64,000 nucleotides of DNA, from assembly GCA_038502055.1 (NCBI GenBank), contig JAXRKN010000038.1, forward strand, positions 1,116,001 to 1,180,000. Direction: 5' to 3'. The stretch comes from Tanytarsus gracilentus. Taxonomy: Eukaryota > Arthropoda > Insecta > Diptera > Chironomidae. Positions 62,265-64,000 of the stretch are shown in pieces. A model generated the notes under the pieces. That model did no database searches, was not told where the DNA came from, and saw nothing but the letters and a program-made list of their open reading frames with translations. The first letter of the stretch is position 1. Each line of letters starts with the position of its first letter. Position numbers and translations under genes: made by a program.

Positions 62265-63428
62265 ATGAGCGATAGCTCGGATGAAGAGTTTAATGAAGGA
62301 TACGTGATGTATCGACATCGTCGTGAGTGGACTGATGTCCATCCTATTAAGCAAAACGATGGACCAAATCCCATTGTTGCAATTGCTTACTCCGAAAGAT
62401 GTGAGTTTGTGCTTACAATATGTTTAATAATTTTAACATTGTTTCATCCACAGTTTTGGACGTTTACGATTACTTTCGTGCTGTATTAGCGACACAAGAA
62501 AAATCCGAAAGAGCATTTGAACTTACAACAGACGCATTACGTCTCAATGCAGCAAATTATACAGTATGGCAATACAGAAGGGAGATCCTGAAGACACTGA
62601 ACAAAGATTTAAAGGCTGAACTCAACTACATTTCGGAAGTGATTGAGGATAATCCCAAGAACTATCAAGTTTGGCATCATCGTCGAGTCATTGTTGAGTG
62701 GCTAGATGATGCATCGGAAGAGCTTTTATTGACGGAAAAGATTTTAGATCTGGACGCTAAAAATTATCATGCTTGGCAACATCGTCAATGGGCCATCGAA
62801 ACCTTTAAGTAAATTTCTCGTTTTCTTATTTCAATCGCAATTAAATTTTTTAATTATTTGCAGTCTTTTTGATAACGAGTTGGCATACATTGATAAGCTG
62901 CTGTCGGCCGATGTGCGAAACAATTCGGCTTGGAATCAACGATTTTTTGTTCTGAAAAATCTGGGTCTGACAAGGGAAACCGTGCAACGTGAAATTCATT
63001 ATGCCATGAATCGCATTAAACTCATCAAGAATAATGAAAGTTCGTGGAATTTTCTTAAAGGCTTGCTCGAATATGGTGACTTCAGCATCACTCAATTTCC
63101 AGATGTTGAGGCATTCACCGAAGATCTCTACAATTCTGGCAATCGTGCACCATATTTGCTCGCATTTCTTGTCGACATGTACATTGAAAAAACTTTGATC
63201 ATCATTGAGGAAAATAGCTACGATGATCCTGAAGTTTATGCGAGAAAAGTTTTTGAACTCTGTGAAATGCTTGCCAATCATTATGACACCATAAGATACA
63301 AGTATTGGAAGTATGTCAATCACAAGTTTACAAATGACAAAGAGATTGCTAGAAAAGGACCAGCTGTTGCAAATGACGAGGATGTTGAGGAAAATACCGA
63401 GGAACAAAAACCTAATGGCGACGCTTAG
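62265..63428 (+). CDS. FNTA: Protein farnesyltransferase / geranylgeranyltransferase type I alpha subunit (351 aa)
   Basis: Exons are 62265-62400, 62454-62808 and 62864-63428, with introns of 53 and 55 bp and all phases matching. The protein is a run of PPTA helical-pair repeats: NAANYTVWQYRRE, NPKNYQVWHHRR, DAKNYHAWQHRQW, DVRNNSAWNQRFF and NNESSWNFLKG, in the family order, then PYLLAFLVDMY and a helical end with DTIRYKYWKYV. It is the common alpha subunit that pairs with different beta subunits to attach farnesyl or geranylgeranyl groups to CaaX proteins such as Ras and Rho in the cytosol. The length fits (family about 330-380 aa). The acidic C-terminal tail is usual. An ATTAAA signal is at 63461-63466. 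Confidence 0.96.
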
Positions 63429-63460
63429 TAATGAAATGTTGAATTTTAATCAAAAGTGAA

Positions 63461-63495
63461 ATTAAATTTTACCATTCAAAATTAATTTTTTTATT
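63461..63495. terminator. Facing polyadenylation signals of FNTA and the dynein gene
   Basis: ATTAAA on the plus strand (63461-63466) serves the transferase gene. AATAAA on the minus strand (63490-63495) serves the dynein gene. Their stop codons are only 82 bases apart, so the two 3' ends should overlap. Confidence 0.55.
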
Positions 63496-63510
63496 GAGCA
63501 CACGAATAAT

Positions 63511-64000
63511 TTAATCAGTTAAGAGTGTAATCAAAGCAGTTCCACGTAAGATCCAAAAACTTGGTGGTTTCTTTGATTCGAGTAGAATTGAGAGCACAAA
63601 ATTTGTGGAGTGACCGGTAGTTGAAAGAATTCCAGCGCGAATGCCTGTCTTATAGAGTGGTGCGTCATATCGATTATTAATTTCAAGCTCTCGGCATGGC
63701 TTAAGCCACAAAACGGGCAAGATAGTTGTCAATTCTCTTATGTCAGGATCACAAAGTCCTCCTTTACTAAAATCCCATTTACCAGCTTCAATGAAGAGTC
63801 CGTGCACACAAATTCCATCGTCAGGGATTTTCAATTTCTCAAACAGCACTTGAGTGTTAACGACGCCATTCTGTCGTTGCTCGTAAATTTCTTTTTGTGA
63901 AAATGTCACATTGATAACTTCGAAGTCAAATTTGAGAAAATCTATGGGGAGTTGGTACTTTCTTGCGTGTGTTTGCAGAACCGCAGTGAGAAAACTTTGT
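63511..64000 (-). CDS. Axonemal dynein heavy chain, C-terminal 162 residues (gene runs off the window)
   Basis: A single open frame runs from the window edge to the stop at 63511. It begins QSFLTAVLQTHARKYQLPID, the conserved start of the dynein C-terminal region, and continues with DGICVHGLFIEAGKWD, LPVLWLKPCRE, APLYKTGIRAG, GHSTNFVLSILL and a hydrophobic RGTALITLL end. These are diagnostic for axonemal dynein heavy chains, the motors of cilia and flagella; in insects these serve sperm tails and sensory cilia. The particular DNAH type cannot be set from this fragment. No introns were seen in the visible part. The rest of the gene, with the AAA+ motor, lies beyond 64000. Confidence 0.95.
   Translation of the reverse strand, partial: QSFLTAVLQTHARKYQLPIDFLKFDFEVINVTFSQKEIYEQRQNGVVNTQVLFEKLKIPDDGICVHGLFIEAGKWDFSKGGLCDPDIRELTTILPVLWLKPCRELEINNRYDAPLYKTGIRAGILSTTGHSTNFVLSILLESKKPPSFWILRGTALITLLTD

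Noticed and set aside
62850..63407. 185-codon open frame on the minus strand opposite FNTA
   Set aside because: It is a shadow of the conserved transferase frame and has no family marks of its own.

Overview
The window is AT-rich eukaryotic DNA from an insect. Introns are tiny (about 50-85 bp is usual) with GT..AG ends, AATAAA signals sit close to stop codons, and the gene families are arthropod ones: antigen-5-like CAP proteins, a Beaten path (Beat) immunoglobulin protein, a divergent ionotropic receptor and a DUF1091-type secreted protein. Together these point to a fly, and the compact introns make a nematoceran midge or mosquito relative plausible. That last step is inference; no marker fixes the species. 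All gene models below were joined by hand from the sequence, with exon phases checked.

Layout. 1-3750: two tandem CAP genes on the minus strand. 3750-17200: a long non-coding stretch that contains an old, diverged duplication (10770-11154 and 11625-12162). 17377-28973: a seven-exon Beat-like gene on the minus strand, with a 20-codon signal-peptide exon 7.5 kb upstream of the Ig exons and a small hydrophobic last exon. 28974-50341: about 21 kb with no supported gene, but with four mobile elements: a TA-flanked Tc1/mariner-like element, two related non-LTR retrotransposon-type insertions with 24-bp target duplications, and a hAT-type MITE. 50342-52609: an ionotropic receptor on the plus strand. 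56542-58588: two minus-strand genes, an unrecognised double-pass membrane protein and a DUF1091-like secreted protein. 59487-61464: two paralogous single-pass micropeptide genes (68 and 66 aa) facing each other. 62265-63428: farnesyl/geranylgeranyl transferase alpha subunit. 63511-64000: the C-terminal end of an axonemal dynein heavy chain, convergent with the previous gene.

The genes do not form a pathway. Most encode secreted or membrane proteins (CAP pair, Beat, receptor, double-pass protein, DUF1091-like, micropeptides), while the transferase subunit and dynein are housekeeping or ciliary genes. The best candidates for something undescribed are the inverted micropeptide pair and the 8-cysteine double-pass protein. 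No RNA genes, CRISPR arrays or viral genes were seen.
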